Source: Gordonia sputi NBRC 100414 | GTDB lineage: Bacteria > Actinomycetota > Actinomycetes > Mycobacteriales > Mycobacteriaceae | Assembly (NCBI RefSeq): GCF_000248055.1 | Contig: NZ_BAFC01000004.1 | Location: 21,985-85,984 of the forward strand | Length of the DNA stretch: 64,000 nucleotides | Direction: 5' to 3' | Part shown: piece by piece, positions 62,618 to 64,000 of the stretch | How the letters are laid out: each line of letters starts with the position of its first letter | Position numbering within the stretch: the first letter of the stretch is position 1 | Notes under the pieces: generated by a model | Told to the model about the DNA's origin: nothing | Database searches by the model: none | What the model saw: only the letters and a program-made list of their open reading frames with translations | Position numbers and translations under genes: made by a program

Positions 62618-63985
62618 TCAGAGAAGTACGCCGGGGTTGAGCAGCCCCTCCGGGTCCAAGGCGGCTTTGATTCTCGCCGTCAGTTCCATGACATCGGGTC
62701 CGAGCTGATCGGGCAGCCATCCTTTCTTCAATCGTCCGACGCCGTGCTCGCCGGTGATCGTCCCGCCGAGACTGATCGCGAGATCCATGACCTGGCCGAA
62801 GGCCGTCTGCGCACGCGCGCTCTCGTCGGCGTCGGCGGGATCGAACACGATCAACGGATGCGTGTTGCCGTCACCCGCGTGCGCGATGACCGAGATCATC
62901 ACCCTGTTCTCCATCGCAATGGCCTCGACCCCGTCGATCAACTCCGGCAGGGCTGGCAACGGAACCCCGACGTCCTCTAGCAGTAGCGATCCGAGCCGTT
63001 CGACAGCAGGAATCGCCGCGCGGCGCGCAGCGGTGAACGCCTCTCCGTCGGCAGCGTCGGACGTAGCAAACACCTCGGTCGCCCCGCACTCCGAGAATGC
63101 CTTCTCGATCAGTTCCACCTCAGCGACGCCCGCTGGTCCCGGAGCGTCGGACTGGGCAACCAGCAGGGCTCCCGCCTCCCGATCGAGTCCCATCTTGAGC
63201 ATGTCCTCGACGGCGTTGATCGACACCGAGTCCATGAATTCGAGCATGGCCGGTCGGATCCTGGCGGTGATCGCGAGCACCGCCTCACTCGCGTGGTGCA
63301 CCGACGCGAACGTTCCGACCACCGTGCACGCCGACGCCTGCGGCGGTAACAGCCGCAGCGTCACCTCGGTGACGATGCCCAGCAGCCCCTCGCTGCCGAC
63401 GAACAGCTTCGTCAACGGCAGCCCCGCCGAATCCTTGAGCTGTTTGCCGCCGATTCTGATCGCGCGACCGTCGGCGAGGACGACCTCGAGGCCGAGTACG
63501 TAATCAGTGGTGACGCCGTACTTCACGCAGCAGAGCCCGCCCGCGTTGGTGGCGACATTGCCTCCGATGGAACAGATCTCGAACGACGACGGATCGGGCG
63601 GATACCAGAGTCCATGTGCCGCAGCCGCAGCCTTGACCTCGGCGTTCAACAGACCCGGCTGCGACACCGCCGTGCGGGTCGCGGTATCGATCGTCAGATT
63701 CCTCATCTTCTCGGTCGAGAGCATCACGGCTCCGTCGACCGCCGTGGCCCCGCCGGACAAACTCGTCCCGGCACCGCGGGTGATCACCGGGATTCCGTGC
63801 GCAGCACACCACCGCACGACGACCTGGACGTCGGACGTCGTCACGGGTCGGATGAGCGCCATCGGCGTGCCGGCGTCGGGGTCGTTGGCACGGTCGTGGC
63901 GGTAGCCGGCAAGGATGTCGGGATCGGTGACGACCATCTGATCGCCGAGCGAGGCGATCAGTTCGTCGAGAGGCGCACTGCTCAT
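62618..63985 (-). CDS. FAD-binding oxidase (GlcD/D-lactate dehydrogenase type)
   Basis: A 455-residue VAO/PCMH-type flavoprotein oxidising a 2-hydroxy acid such as glycolate or D-lactate. Motifs are VITRGAGTSLSGGATAVDGAV (FAD diphosphate loop), the PPDPSSFEICSIGGNVATNAGG stretch, FVGSEGLLGIVTEVTLRL, and C-terminal AHAGDGNTHPLI with GEHGVGRLKKGWL. It is full length for GlcD-like proteins. ATG 63985 is chosen; an in-frame TTG at 63994 exists. No iron-sulfur GlcF partner is visible within the window. Confidence 0.9.
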   Translation of the reverse strand: MSSAPLDELIASLGDQMVVTDPDILAGYRHDRANDPDAGTPMALIRPVTTSDVQVVVRWCAAHGIPVITRGAGTSLSGGATAVDGAVMLSTEKMRNLTIDTATRTAVSQPGLLNAEVKAAAAAHGLWYPPDPSSFEICSIGGNVATNAGGLCCVKYGVTTDYVLGLEVVLADGRAIRIGGKQLKDSAGLPLTKLFVGSEGLLGIVTEVTLRLLPPQASACTVVGTFASVHHASEAVLAITARIRPAMLEFMDSVSINAVEDMLKMGLDREAGALLVAQSDAPGPAGVAEVELIEKAFSECGATEVFATSDAADGEAFTAARRAAIPAVERLGSLLLEDVGVPLPALPELIDGVEAIAMENRVMISVIAHAGDGNTHPLIVFDPADADESARAQTAFGQVMDLAISLGGTITGEHGVGRLKKGWLPDQLGPDVMELTARIKAALDPEGLLNPGVLL

Positions 63986-64000
63986 GAGTTCCAAGCCTAG

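Overview
The window looks like chromosome from a high-GC mycolic-acid actinobacterium, most likely Gordonia or a close relative. The case for this is two adjacent Emb-type arabinosyltransferases of the arabinogalactan/lipoarabinomannan pathway, an SDR almost identical in layout to mycobacterial FabG3 (Rv2002), luciferase-like flavin/F420 oxidoreductases, and frequent GTG/TTG starts with 4-bp stop/start overlaps. Genus is an inference; no rRNA or tRNA gene was seen.

Layout. 1-6.3 kb: peroxiredoxin (partial), D-aminoacylase-type amidohydrolase divergent from an HSL-type esterase, fabG3, an isolated HTH gene, DUF2316, a DUF2231 membrane protein and glutathione peroxidase. 6.4-14.1 kb: a membrane protein, then the emb pair on the minus strand (embC-like followed by embB-like, overlapping). 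14.3-18.4 kb: AdhC-type alcohol dehydrogenase, an 81-bp nested inverted repeat, an FNT channel, a GlsB-type membrane protein, an LLM oxidoreductase and free-Met-(R)-sulfoxide reductase. 18.4-26.6 kb (minus): an organosulfur operon with ABC permease, ATPase, AprA-like flavoprotein, ferredoxin, binding lipoprotein, SfnG-like and SsuD-like monooxygenases and two flavin reductases. 26.7-32.6 kb: crotonase, zinc metallopeptidase, rhodanese, a small hypothetical, then a MarR-SDR-CoA-transferase operon divergent from an MFS exporter.

34.3-44.8 kb: an EctD-like hydroxylase, then a polyol (sorbitol/mannitol/arabitol-type) utilisation locus. It has an ABC transporter and SorC regulator on the minus strand, divergent across a clean palindrome from polyol dehydrogenase, mannitol dehydrogenase and xylulokinase. 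Together these would import polyols, oxidise them to ketoses and phosphorylate xylulose. 44.8-51.0 kb: an IclR regulator and APC permease divergent from a second APC permease, an ornithine-cyclodeaminase-family protein and a SolA-like amine oxidase, probably amine or N-methyl-amino-acid catabolism.

51.5-58.5 kb is the clearest accessory region: a TPR/CHAT caspase-like protease gene with a perfect palindrome on its start codon, a broken HTH gene, and an AAA+ ATPase/subtilisin pair of the IetAS anti-phage type. It reads as a small defence island with two protease effectors side by side. 59-64 kb returns to metabolism: TetR plus an AidB-like acyl-CoA dehydrogenase, a LysR regulator, an orphan intrinsic terminator on the plus strand, and a GlcD-type FAD oxidase.

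A recurring small-scale feature is 15-20 bp tandem duplications sitting on or just past stop codons at several unrelated gene ends.
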